Shown here in pieces: positions 56,400-64,000 of a stretch of DNA of 64,000 bases. Under the pieces are notes generated by a model. That model did not search any database. It was not told where the DNA came from and saw only the letters and a program-made list of their open reading frames with translations. The DNA lies in assembly GCF_038095555.1 (NCBI RefSeq), contig NZ_CP124591.1, positions 1,488,001-1,552,000 of the forward strand, read 5' to 3'. The translations under genes and the position numbers were made by a program. The DNA is from Macrococcoides psychrotolerans. GTDB lineage: Bacteria; Bacillota; Bacilli; Staphylococcales; Staphylococcaceae. The number at the start of each line of letters is the position of its first letter. Positions within the stretch are counted from its first letter, which is position 1.

Positions 56400-56481
56400 A
56401 CAAAATCCCCCTTAATTTTTAAAATTACACTTTTAGTTTACTTTAGTTTTCAGAATATTTCAAATTTAATAAAGAGTTTTT

Positions 56482-56505
56482 GAAATTAGCGCCGTTCACA
56501 GCTAA
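56482..56505. repeat. Degenerate copy of the dispersed repeat
   Basis: GAAATTAGCGCCGTTCACAGCTAAT resembles the 51072 and 54868 copies in the first half only. It lies upstream of the ars promoter. Confidence 0.35.
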
Positions 56506-56547
56506 TCCCTAGTCATACGAACAATTTTCTAGATTTGTATAGACATT

Positions 56548-56561
56548 CATCTATATAGATG
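56548..56561. promoter_or_regulatory. ArsR operator candidate
   Basis: Perfect 14-bp palindrome CATCTATATAGATG, about 35 bp before arsR, in the position of ArsR operators of Firmicutes (often ATTCATCTATATAGATGTT-like). Confidence 0.65.
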
Positions 56562-56597
56562 TTAATCTATGTTTGTATTAAATCAAGGAGGTTTATT

Positions 56598-56915
56598 ATG
56601 ACTTATAAAGCTTTAGCAGCAACACTGAAAGTATTGTCTGACGCGAGTCGTCTTGAAATATTGGATATACTTTCTTGTGGTGAACGTTGTGCTTGTGATC
56701 TACTCGAACACTTCCAGTTTTCACAACCCACACTCAGCCATCATATGAAAACACTCGTGGATCAAGGTTTCGTAACGACATTTAAAGATGGTAACAAACG
56801 CATGTATCAGCTGAACCACGATAAGCTGAAGGATATTAACGATCACTTATCTTCACTGAGTGTATCGCAAGAAGCATGTATTTGTAACACGATGAAAAGA
56901 GGTGCGTGCCAGTGA
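56598..56915 (+). CDS. arsR: Arsenite-responsive repressor ArsR
   Basis: A 105-aa ArsR-family repressor. Residues 10-90 form the winged helix, and the As(III)-binding site at the start of the recognition region has Cys27, Cys31 and Cys33 (LSCGERCACDLL). C-terminal Cys pair CICN may add a second site. Start ATG 56598 after AAGGAGG; upstream in-frame codons are less likely. First gene of arsRBC. Confidence 0.92.
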   Translation: MTYKALAATLKVLSDASRLEILDILSCGERCACDLLEHFQFSQPTLSHHMKTLVDQGFVTTFKDGNKRMYQLNHDKLKDINDHLSSLSVSQEACICNTMKRGACQ

Positions 56916-58204
56916 TGACAGCAGTCGCAATTGCTATATTTCTTATTACGTTAGTCTTTATTATCTGGCAGCCGAAAGGTCTAGACATCGGTATTACAGC
57001 AGTTGTCGGTGCGATTATTGCAATTATTACAGGTGTCGTCAGTTTCTCTGACGTACTTGAGGTCACAGGAATCGTGTGGAATGCTACGCTTACGTTTATC
57101 GCAGTGATCATCATCTCGCTTATATTAGATGAGATTGGTTTCTTTGAATGGGCAGCCATCCATATGGTCCGCGCCTCACACGGTAATGGTTTCAAGATGT
57201 TCGTCTATATTATGCTGCTTGGTGCTATTGTTGCTGCATTCTTTGCTAATGATGGTGCGGCACTGATATTAACACCGATTGTTCTGGCCATGGTGAGACG
57301 TCTCGGGTTCAATCAGAAGGTTATCTTCCCGTTTATTATTGCGAGTGGTTTTATCGCAGATACGACATCACTGCCTTTAATCGTCAGCAATCTCGTGAAT
57401 ATCGTCTCTGCGGATTACTTTAACATCGGATTTGTTGAATATGTCAGCCGTATGATTATTCCGAATCTCTTCTCGCTTGTTGCAAGCATCGTTGTTCTGT
57501 GGTTATATTTCAGGCAATCGATACCACGTACATTTAATACGGATAATATTGGGACACCTGAAAGTGCGATCAAAGATATGAAACTCTTCAAGATGTCATG
57601 GATCGTGCTATTTATTCTCTTCATCGGTTACTTAAGCAGTGAATTTATCAATATCCCTGTTTCACTGATTGCAGGAGTCATTACAATTATCTTTATTGTA
57701 TTAGCAAGCAAATCCCCTGCTGTTGACACGAGACAAGTTATTAAAGGGGCACCGTGGAACATCGTCTTCTTCTCTATCGGGATGTATCTCGTCGTCTTCG
57801 GTCTTAAGAACGTCGGTATCACGACCGTGCTAGCAGATGTGCTTTCTACGATTTCTACATATGGCTTGTTCAGCAGCATCATGGGTATGGGCTTTATCGC
57901 TGCATTCCTATCATCTGTGATGAACAATATGCCCACTGTGTTAATTGATGCCATTGCAATTGGTCAGTCCGATGCAACTGGATTATTAAAGGAAGGTATG
58001 ATCTATGCGAACATTATCGGTTCAGATCTAGGTCCTAAGATTACACCGATTGGCTCACTTGCCACACTGTTATGGCTACATGTACTCTCACAAAAAGGTG
58101 TGAAGATTTCATGGGGAACATATTTTAAAACAGGGATTGTCATCACGATTCCAGTTTTATTCGTTACATTGTTCGGACTTTATTTAACATTAATATTATT
58201 TTAA
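56915..58204 (+). CDS. arsB: Arsenite efflux pump ArsB
   Basis: A 429-aa membrane protein of the ArsB/NhaD family with about twelve hydrophobic helices that extrudes As(III) and Sb(III), driven by the proton gradient. GxxxFFANDGAALILTPIVLAM and the duplicate NNMPTVLIDAI match the family. Start at ATG 56915 overlaps the arsR stop (TGATG); a GTG at 56906 is an alternative. Confidence 0.92.
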   Translation: MTAVAIAIFLITLVFIIWQPKGLDIGITAVVGAIIAIITGVVSFSDVLEVTGIVWNATLTFIAVIIISLILDEIGFFEWAAIHMVRASHGNGFKMFVYIMLLGAIVAAFFANDGAALILTPIVLAMVRRLGFNQKVIFPFIIASGFIADTTSLPLIVSNLVNIVSADYFNIGFVEYVSRMIIPNLFSLVASIVVLWLYFRQSIPRTFNTDNIGTPESAIKDMKLFKMSWIVLFILFIGYLSSEFINIPVSLIAGVITIIFIVLASKSPAVDTRQVIKGAPWNIVFFSIGMYLVVFGLKNVGITTVLADVLSTISTYGLFSSIMGMGFIAAFLSSVMNNMPTVLIDAIAIGQSDATGLLKEGMIYANIIGSDLGPKITPIGSLATLLWLHVLSQKGVKISWGTYFKTGIVITIPVLFVTLFGLYLTLILF

Positions 58205-58221
58205 AGATTTGAGGGATTTTT

Positions 58222-58617
58222 ATGGAGAAGAAGACACTTTATTTTATTTGTACAGGAAACTCCTGTCGCAGTCAGATGGCTGAAGGATGGGGAAAGCACA
58301 TTCTAGGAGATACATGGAACGTTTATTCAGCAGGAATTGAAACACATGGTGTGAATCCTAAAGCCATTGAAGCAATGAAAGAGGTGGGAATTGATATCTC
58401 TCATCATACATCAGACTTGATCGATCAGGATATTCTAAACAACTCAGACCTCGTCGTTACTTTATGTAGTGATGCGGATAATAATTGTCCAGTTCTGCCA
58501 CCGAATGTAAAGAAAGAACACTGGGGATTTGATGACCCTGCTGGTAAAGCATGGTCAGAATTCCAACGTGTCAGAGATGAGATTGGTCACGCAATCGAAC
58601 AATTTAAATTAAGATAG
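58222..58617 (+). CDS. arsC: Thioredoxin-linked arsenate reductase ArsC
   Basis: A 131-aa low-molecular-weight phosphatase-like enzyme that reduces arsenate to arsenite using a Cys10-Cys82-Cys89 relay: CTGNSCRS carries Cys10 and Cys15, and TLCSDADNNCPVLP carries Cys82 and Cys89. Length and cysteine spacing equal staphylococcal pI258 ArsC. Last gene of arsRBC. Confidence 0.95.
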   Translation: MEKKTLYFICTGNSCRSQMAEGWGKHILGDTWNVYSAGIETHGVNPKAIEAMKEVGIDISHHTSDLIDQDILNNSDLVVTLCSDADNNCPVLPPNVKKEHWGFDDPAGKAWSEFQRVRDEIGHAIEQFKLR

Positions 58618-58618
58618 C

Positions 58619-58653
58619 AAAATGACTGTGCTTGTTACAAGCACAGTCATTTT
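58619..58653 (+). terminator. Terminator of arsRBC
   Basis: AAAATGACTGTGCTTG / CAAGCACAGTCATTTT, immediately after the arsC stop. Confidence 0.9.
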
Positions 58654-58704
58654 ATATCTAAACTTCCCTTGCAAAATGTTTATAGAAAATTATATTTAAT
58701 ATAT

Positions 58705-58746
58705 AGAATTCAATAGATAAAAATGAATCTATTGAATTCTTTTTTC
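58705..58746 (+). terminator. Second plus-strand terminator
   Basis: AGAATTCAATAGAT / ATCTATTGAATTCT followed by six T residues. It is a backup terminator after arsRBC. Confidence 0.85.
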
Positions 58747-58772
58747 TATCAACTTTAGTGATTTAATCATTA

Positions 58773-58806
58773 TAAAAACACAAGTAGCAAAATCAACTAC
58801 TTGTGT
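58773..58806 (-). terminator. Terminator of the first NRAMP-like gene
   Basis: Minus-strand ACACAAGTAG / CTACTTGTGT followed by U residues. Confidence 0.87.
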
Positions 58807-58817
58807 TCATATCTATA

Positions 58818-60032
58818 TTATCCAAAATATTCAGCCATGCTTTGGATTGAGAAAAGTCCTGCGAATATCGTTACGATGACTGCAAATACACCGAGCCAGA
58901 ATATCCATTTCGGATGTTCATAGTCCCCAACAATCGATTTCTTTCTTGATGCAATGAGTATCGCTGTCAGTGACACCGGTAAGATGAGTCCATTGAACGC
59001 ACCTGCAAGTACCAGTAGCTCAACAGGTTTCCCTACAAATGAAAATATTGTTGTAGATATCACGATAAATAATATGACGACGATATTGTTATGCTTTAGA
59101 AACCATGGGTGGAATCCTTTTAAGAATGATGCACTTGTATACGCTGCTCCGATTACAGAAGACATTGCAGCCGCTAGTAACACTAATCCAAATATGCGTG
59201 GGCCAATATCACCAAGCGCATGATAGAATACCGATGCTGGTGGATTATCCGGATTCAATTTAACCCCTGTGGATACTACGCCTAACACAGCTAGAAATAG
59301 TAACATACGCATCACACCTGTTGTCACAATACCCGTGTTTGCTGCTTTTGTGATAAACGGTAGGTTCTCTTTTCCTGTCATTCCAGCATGAATCAATCTA
59401 TGCGCTCCTGCAAATGTTATATATCCACCGACTGTACCACCTACGATTGTAATGATCGGCATCACAAGTGCAAATGGATTATCAGGCAAGACCATTTTTG
59501 TTGCTGCTTCAGCATATGGTGGATTCACTTTAAACATAACGAAGGCAACAATCAATATCATAGAAATCCCTAATACTTGTGTCACAATATCCATTGCTTT
59601 TTGTGCATGTCGACTAGAGAATACAAGAATTGCTACAATCCCTGTAATGATCGCGCCAACCTTCACATCCATGCCAAGTAAGGCATTAAACCCGAGTCCT
59701 GCACCTGCGACATTTCCGATATTAAATGCAAGACCACCAAGAACAATGAGTATTGAAATTACAGTTCCGAGTCCTGGCATTACTTCATTGGCAATCACCT
59801 GTCCTCGTTTTCCGGTTACCGTCAGTACACGCCATACATTTAACTGTGCACCAATATCAATGATGATACTTACTAAAATCGCAAACGCAAAGCTTGCTAA
59901 ATATTTTTCTGTAAATATTGTGGTTTGTGTTAAGAAAGCAGGCCCAATCGCTGAAGTTGCCATCAGGAAAATTGCGCCTAATAGTAATCTTCTTTGAGCT
60001 GCTGTCATTTTTTGCTTTTTTCTTTTTTCCAT
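58818..60032 (-). CDS. NRAMP-like divalent metal transporter (copy 1)
   Basis: A 404-aa, roughly eleven-helix protein of the NRAMP superfamily (YcsG branch of COG1914). Segments GPAFLTQTT in the first helix and AGAHRLI near the middle align with the family. In YcsG-type proteins the classical DPGN metal motif is replaced, so the substrate may not be a metal. Start at ATG 60032 after AAAGGAG. It is a near-duplicate of the gene at 60258. Confidence 0.75.
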   Translation of the reverse strand: MEKRKKQKMTAAQRRLLLGAIFLMATSAIGPAFLTQTTIFTEKYLASFAFAILVSIIIDIGAQLNVWRVLTVTGKRGQVIANEVMPGLGTVISILIVLGGLAFNIGNVAGAGLGFNALLGMDVKVGAIITGIVAILVFSSRHAQKAMDIVTQVLGISMILIVAFVMFKVNPPYAEAATKMVLPDNPFALVMPIITIVGGTVGGYITFAGAHRLIHAGMTGKENLPFITKAANTGIVTTGVMRMLLFLAVLGVVSTGVKLNPDNPPASVFYHALGDIGPRIFGLVLLAAAMSSVIGAAYTSASFLKGFHPWFLKHNNIVVILFIVISTTIFSFVGKPVELLVLAGAFNGLILPVSLTAILIASRKKSIVGDYEHPKWIFWLGVFAVIVTIFAGLFSIQSMAEYFG

Positions 60033-60223
60033 GGTCATCTCCTTTAATTTCGAAATAATAAGTCTTAGATTTGAGATTATACATGTATATTTTTTTCGCC
60101 ACAACAGTCTGAGTCAACAAAATTATATTCTTGTAAGTTTATAGTTGTTATGTTATTTTCTTAGGTTAGTCTATTTTTTGAATTTGTACCCTACAAGATT
60201 GGTATAGCGTCCATTTCGTACGA

Positions 60224-60252
60224 CAAAAAAACACCTCACTGATGTGAGGTGT
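60224..60252 (-). terminator. Terminator of the second NRAMP-like gene
   Basis: Minus-strand hairpin ACACCTCAC / GTGAGGTGT followed by seven U residues. It separates the two tandem copies. Confidence 0.87.
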
Positions 60253-60257
60253 AAGTA

Positions 60258-61466
60258 TTAGCTATTCCATAGATCAATCAATGCCTGGATTGAGAAGAAC
60301 CCAGCGCCGATTGTTGCAAGTACTGCAATTACACCGAGGACAAGTAGCCACGTTGGATGTTTGTAATCACCAACGATACGTTTATTTTTAGATGCAATCA
60401 AGATTGCTGATAATGTAATCGGTAAGATTAGTCCATTGAATGCGCCTGCTAAGATTAATAATTTAACAGGTTTACCGATTGTTACAAATACGATTGTCGA
60501 GAATACGATAAAGATAATGATTACAATATTGTTATATTTCGAGAATACCGGATGAAATCCTTTCAAGAATGATGCACTCGTATAAGCAGCACCAATTACC
60601 GATGTTAATGCGGCTGCTAATAATACTAATCCGAATATACGTGGTCCAATTGGTCCTAATGCATGCTGGAATGCTGATGCCAGTGGGTTATCAGGGTTTA
60701 ATGATACACCTGTTGCCACTACACCTAATACTGCTAAGAATAAGAAGAAACGCATCACACCTGTTGTAATAATCCCTAAGTTTGCTGCACGTGATACGAA
60801 TGGTAAGTTCTTCTGTCCCACCATGCCATCATCAATCAGGCGATGGGCACCGGCGAATGTAATATATCCTCCTACTGTTCCACCAACGATTGTAATGATC
60901 GGCATAATAAGTGCTGCTGGATTATCCGGCATCACCATCTTTGTCACTGCTTCTCCATATGGCGGTTGTGTCTTAATCATTACGAATGCTACTGTCAGTA
61001 ACATGAGTACACCCAGAATTTGAGTGATGACGTCCATGATTTTAGCGCCACTCTTACTTGAGAAGATGATAATTGCAAGGATTGCCGTAATCACTGCACC
61101 GAGACGTACATCAATGCCAAATAAAGCATTGAACCCAAGACCTGCTCCAGCGACATTCCCGATGTTGAACGCAAGTCCACCCATCACAATCAAGATTGCA
61201 ATGAAACTTCCGAGTCCTTTAAATACTTCGTTTGCAATATCCTGGCCACGTTTCCCTGTCACAGTTAAGACGCGCCAAATGTTAAGCTGCGCACCGATGT
61301 CAATGACAATACTGATCAAGATGGCAAAGGCAAAGCTTGCAAGATGCTTTTCAGTAAATACAGTTGTCTGCGTTAAGAATGCCGGCCCGATTGCTGATGT
61401 TGCCATCAGGAAGATTGCACCGAAGAGCAGACGCTTCTGTGCTGCTGTCATTTTTTGTTTTTCCAT
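60258..61466 (-). CDS. NRAMP-like divalent metal transporter (copy 2)
   Basis: A 402-aa paralog of the preceding gene with the same start (MTAAQKRLL-GAIFLMATSAIGPAFLTQTT), about 80 per cent identical by eye in conserved helices. It lies 21 bp after pxpA and continues the accB-accC-pxpA transcript, so it may transport 5-oxoproline or a linked substrate rather than a metal. ATG 61466 with AAGGGG upstream. Confidence 0.78.
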   Translation of the reverse strand: MEKQKMTAAQKRLLFGAIFLMATSAIGPAFLTQTTVFTEKHLASFAFAILISIVIDIGAQLNIWRVLTVTGKRGQDIANEVFKGLGSFIAILIVMGGLAFNIGNVAGAGLGFNALFGIDVRLGAVITAILAIIIFSSKSGAKIMDVITQILGVLMLLTVAFVMIKTQPPYGEAVTKMVMPDNPAALIMPIITIVGGTVGGYITFAGAHRLIDDGMVGQKNLPFVSRAANLGIITTGVMRFFLFLAVLGVVATGVSLNPDNPLASAFQHALGPIGPRIFGLVLLAAALTSVIGAAYTSASFLKGFHPVFSKYNNIVIIIFIVFSTIVFVTIGKPVKLLILAGAFNGLILPITLSAILIASKNKRIVGDYKHPTWLLVLGVIAVLATIGAGFFSIQALIDLWNS

Positions 61467-61487
61467 AGTATTTCCCCTTTGATTATG

Positions 61488-62240
61488 TTATATGGTTTGA
61501 ATCTTGATTCCTTCGGTCTGTAATGCTTCGATAATTGCCTTTACAAAGGCTAATGCTTCTGGTCCGTCACCATGCACACAAATAGAATCTGCTTTAAGGT
61601 CAATAAGTTTACCTGATACTGTTTTGACTTGTTTATCACGTACCATACGTAATACATGTGCCACCGCTTCAGATTGCTCATGAATCATCGCATTATCTTG
61701 TTTGCGTGAAACTAATGTCCCTTTATCTGTATAATTACGATCTGCGAATACTTCATTGATTGCAGTCATGTCTTTCTTTTCTGCTGCTTTAACGAGCGTA
61801 CCACCTGAGATGCCCATGACCTTAAGTTCCGGGTTAAAGTTGTAGATGGCATTGACGATAGCATTTGCCAGTCCTTCATCACCACTTGTCGCATTATAGA
61901 GTGCACCATGGGGTTTAACATGGTTAATAGTAACACCATGTTTCTTACAGAATGCGTCGATGGCACCGAGTTGATAGGTGATTAAGTTTTCTACTTCATC
62001 ATACGTCATATCTAGGTTACGTCGACCGAACCCTTGCAGGTCTGGATATCCTGGATGTGCACCGATACCTGTACCATGTGCTTTACAACGTTCTATCGTC
62101 TGATTTAATACATTAAAGTCACCTGCATGCATCCCACAAGCAATATTTGCTGAAGTAATCAACGGAATAATCGCTTCATCATTGCCTATCTTATAGTTAC
62201 CGAAACTTTCGCCTAAATCCGCATTTAAGTCAATGAACAT
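61488..62240 (-). CDS. pxpA: 5-oxoprolinase subunit PxpA (LamB/YcsF family)
   Basis: A 250-aa subunit that, with PxpB and PxpC, opens 5-oxoproline to glutamate using ATP. Family blocks are DLNADLGESFG, NIACGMHAGD, GIGAHPGYPDLQGFGRR, HVKPHGALYN and VHGDGPEAL. It lies 1 bp after accC, and the pxpB and pxpC genes are expected upstream of accB outside the window. ATG 62240 after GGAGG. Confidence 0.92.
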   Translation of the reverse strand: MFIDLNADLGESFGNYKIGNDEAIIPLITSANIACGMHAGDFNVLNQTIERCKAHGTGIGAHPGYPDLQGFGRRNLDMTYDEVENLITYQLGAIDAFCKKHGVTINHVKPHGALYNATSGDEGLANAIVNAIYNFNPELKVMGISGGTLVKAAEKKDMTAINEVFADRNYTDKGTLVSRKQDNAMIHEQSEAVAHVLRMVRDKQVKTVSGKLIDLKADSICVHGDGPEALAFVKAIIEALQTEGIKIQTI

Positions 62241-62241
62241 A

Positions 62242-63591
62242 TTATCCCTCCAGGAAGTGATTTTTCTCTAAGAATTTAATATCAACTAAGTTTTCATGAT
62301 ATCTTGGATGCTGTACGATACGATACTGGTAATCTAAATTTGTCTCGAATCCCGCAATAACTGTTTCATCAAGTGCGGCAAGCATCTTCTTGATTGCGCG
62401 GTCACGTGTCTTATCGAATGTAATGAATTTACCGATCATCGAATCATAAAATGGAGATACCATACAGTCAGGATATAAGAATGTATCGATACGTACCCCT
62501 GGTCCTGCAGGAAGATGTAATGCAGTTACTTTCCCTGGACTCGGTCTAAAGCCATGATTCGGATCTTCGGCATTGATACGGCATTCCATACTAAAGCCCA
62601 TGATTTGAATGTCTTCTTGTTTCAGATCAAATTCATCATATAATGCAATCTTGAGCTGTGCCTCAATGATATCAACGCCAGTGACCATTTCCGTTACGGT
62701 ATGTTCTACTTGAACACGCGTATTCATCTCAAGGAAGTAGTATTCTTGTATTTCTTCTACATATAAGAATTCAAGCGTACCTGCGCCGCGATAGCTAATA
62801 TTTTTCGCAGCGTTAACAGCATCTGTCGTCATGCGTACGCGTACTTCGTCCGGCACGATAACAGCAGGTGCTTCTTCAATTAGCTTCTGGTTGTTACGCT
62901 GAATCGAACAGTCACGATCATAGAGATGTACAGCATCTCCATGGCCGTCACCAATGACCTGAACTTCGATATGACGTGCTGTACGAATGAATTTCTCGAT
63001 ATATACACGGTCATCACCGAATGCTTTCTTTGCTTCGTTCTTTGCAGCATGGAATAAGTTATCGAAATCTTCTTCACGACTCACGATACGCATCCCTTTA
63101 CCACCACCACCGGCAACCGCTTTAATCACAAGTGGCACTCCGATTTCACGCGCTTTTTCACGGGCTTCTTCGATCGTTGGAATGACATCTTTAGAACCTG
63201 GAATAACTGGGACACCTGCAACAATCATTGTCTTACGTGCCTCTGCTTTATCACCCATCTTGTCGATAGTCTCAGGCGTCGGTCCGATAAAGACGATGTC
63301 ATGCTCAGCACAAAGGCGTGCAAACCTAGAGTTTTCCGCTAAGAATCCATATCCTGGATGGATGGCATCTGCATGTGTAATTTCTGCAGCGGCAATAATA
63401 TTATTCATATTAAGATAACTTTCTGTTGAACTCGCAGGGCCTATACAAACTGCTTCATCTGCAAGTGCAACATGTAAGCTGTCAGCGTCGGTATTAGAAT
63501 AAACTGCAACCGTCTTGATGCCGAGTTTCTTACATGATCTGATAATACGAATCGCGATTTCCCCGCGATTCGCGATAAGAACTTTCTTCAA
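62242..63591 (-). CDS. accC: Biotin carboxylase AccC-type subunit
   Basis: A 449-aa ATP-grasp enzyme that carboxylates biotin on BCCP. Conserved: N-terminal MKKVLIANRGEIAIRIIR, ATP loop AGGGGKGMRIV (160-170), YIEKF and EMNTRVQVEHTVTEMVTG. Situated with the BCCP gene before pxpA, as in Firmicutes oxoproline clusters where an accBC pair feeds a carboxylase-linked enzyme. ATG 63591 after AAGGGGG. It may be a second accC; the fatty-acid copy would lie elsewhere. Confidence 0.94.
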   Translation of the reverse strand: MKKVLIANRGEIAIRIIRSCKKLGIKTVAVYSNTDADSLHVALADEAVCIGPASSTESYLNMNNIIAAAEITHADAIHPGYGFLAENSRFARLCAEHDIVFIGPTPETIDKMGDKAEARKTMIVAGVPVIPGSKDVIPTIEEAREKAREIGVPLVIKAVAGGGGKGMRIVSREEDFDNLFHAAKNEAKKAFGDDRVYIEKFIRTARHIEVQVIGDGHGDAVHLYDRDCSIQRNNQKLIEEAPAVIVPDEVRVRMTTDAVNAAKNISYRGAGTLEFLYVEEIQEYYFLEMNTRVQVEHTVTEMVTGVDIIEAQLKIALYDEFDLKQEDIQIMGFSMECRINAEDPNHGFRPSPGKVTALHLPAGPGVRIDTFLYPDCMVSPFYDSMIGKFITFDKTRDRAIKKMLAALDETVIAGFETNLDYQYRIVQHPRYHENLVDIKFLEKNHFLEG

Positions 63592-63603
63592 CGTATTTCC
63601 CCC

Positions 63604-63999
63604 TTACTTCTCTTTAATACGTACAAGTGGCTCGTCATATGCAACAGCAGTACCATTTTGTACGAAGATTTCTTCGATTGTACCGTCAACATCTGCAAAG
63701 ACATCATTCATCACTTTCATTGCTTCAATAATACCGATGCGATCACCTTTTTCCACTTTATCTCCTACACGAATAAAAGGTTCCTTCGATGTTTCATCCT
63801 GCATATTATAGTATGTTCCGACAAGCTGAGATTTTTGTACATGATCGCCTGGCGTTTCTCGTTCAGCTTGAACTTGTGATTGTGGTACTCCTGCAACAGG
63901 TGCTTGTGGTACGTATTGTACTTCTTGCACCGCTTTTTCTACGTAATACTCATCTTTCCCTGACTTTACTTTAATGATCTTTAAATCATTGTCGTTCAT
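63604..63999 (-). CDS. accB: Biotin carboxyl carrier protein AccB
   Basis: A 131-aa carrier. Proline/alanine-rich linker (about 25-55), then the biotinyl domain with EAMKVMND; Lys95 carries the biotin. First codon is the ATG ending at 63999, one base from the window edge, so its ribosome-binding site and any upstream genes are out of view. Operon partner of accC and pxpA. Confidence 0.93.
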   Translation of the reverse strand: MNDNDLKIIKVKSGKDEYYVEKAVQEVQYVPQAPVAGVPQSQVQAERETPGDHVQKSQLVGTYYNMQDETSKEPFIRVGDKVEKGDRIGIIEAMKVMNDVFADVDGTIEEIFVQNGTAVAYDEPLVRIKEK

Positions 64000-64000
64000 C

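Noticed and set aside
1..64000. tRNA or rRNA genes, prophage or a replication origin
   Set aside because: No tRNA-like cloverleaf, rRNA block, phage structural gene or dnaA-type region was recognised.

Overview
The window looks like a chromosomal segment of a low-GC Gram-positive coccus of the Staphylococcaceae, most likely Macrococcus or a Staphylococcus relative. The evidence is staphylococcal-type operon sets (hutI/hutU/hutG, opuCABCD, rib operon under an FMN riboswitch, merA with a HypR-type regulator), an LPXTG-type cell-wall adhesin, a secreted thermonuclease, AGGAGG ribosome-binding sites and AT-rich intergenic DNA. The genus is an inference from gene content; no rRNA or tRNA gene was seen.

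Layout. 1-2400: metal-resistance edge (start of a His-rich metal transporter, CzrA-like repressor), a solitary IS6-type end and an intact IS3-family element. 2400-6400: NAD salvage (pnuC, nadR), a TPP-riboswitch-controlled thiT, and a proline dehydrogenase with a catabolite-repression site. 6400-10000: ribDE-BA-H under an FMN riboswitch with its attenuator. 10100-10710: ten tandem 62-bp hairpin repeats. 10780-17050: histidine degradation (hutI, hutU, hutG), a LysR regulator and a flavoprotein. 17150-21450: opuC osmolyte transporter and a lipoprotein. 21450-31900: cell-wall hydrolase, acetyltransferase, TTEAP-repeat adhesin with a frameshifted start, thermonuclease, small membrane proteins, an orphan SAM riboswitch before a 73-aa ORF, zinc alcohol dehydrogenase and a DUF2975/YozG pair under a 38-bp palindrome. 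32000-37130: merA and its Rrf2 regulator (hypothiocyanous-acid defence), CtsR-controlled hsp20 with a broken small ORF, and a truncated monooxygenase fused to an HTH gene.

The most striking part is 37270-49826, a restriction/defence island. The left half is a Sau3AI-like (probable GATC) restriction-modification unit: vsr, a C5 methyltransferase, an unrecognised 228-aa protein with a possible nuclease motif, and a Sau3AI/MutH-family endonuclease. Its promoter spacer is a 20-bp palindrome centred on GATC. The right half, convergent with it, is a six-gene overlapping operon: Z1-domain ATPase, GHKL (MutL/MORC-like) ATPase, unknown protein, DUF6339-like protein, PLD/NgoFVII-like nuclease and a second C5 methyltransferase. 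This resembles predicted MutL/Z1 restriction systems and the Mza defence family, with a PLD nuclease as the likely effector.

49900-64000: a DUF1445 protein, a NosDFY-NosL type copper/ABC cluster with two NosL lipoproteins and no nosZ in view, formamidase fmdA with a frameshifted fmdB, arsRBC, and the 5-oxoproline region (two tandem NRAMP-like transporters, pxpA, accC, accB), which runs off the right edge. Several single-base frameshifts (adhesin start, fmdB, the small heat-shock-linked ORF) are either real inactivations or phase variants, or sequencing errors; the sequence alone cannot decide.
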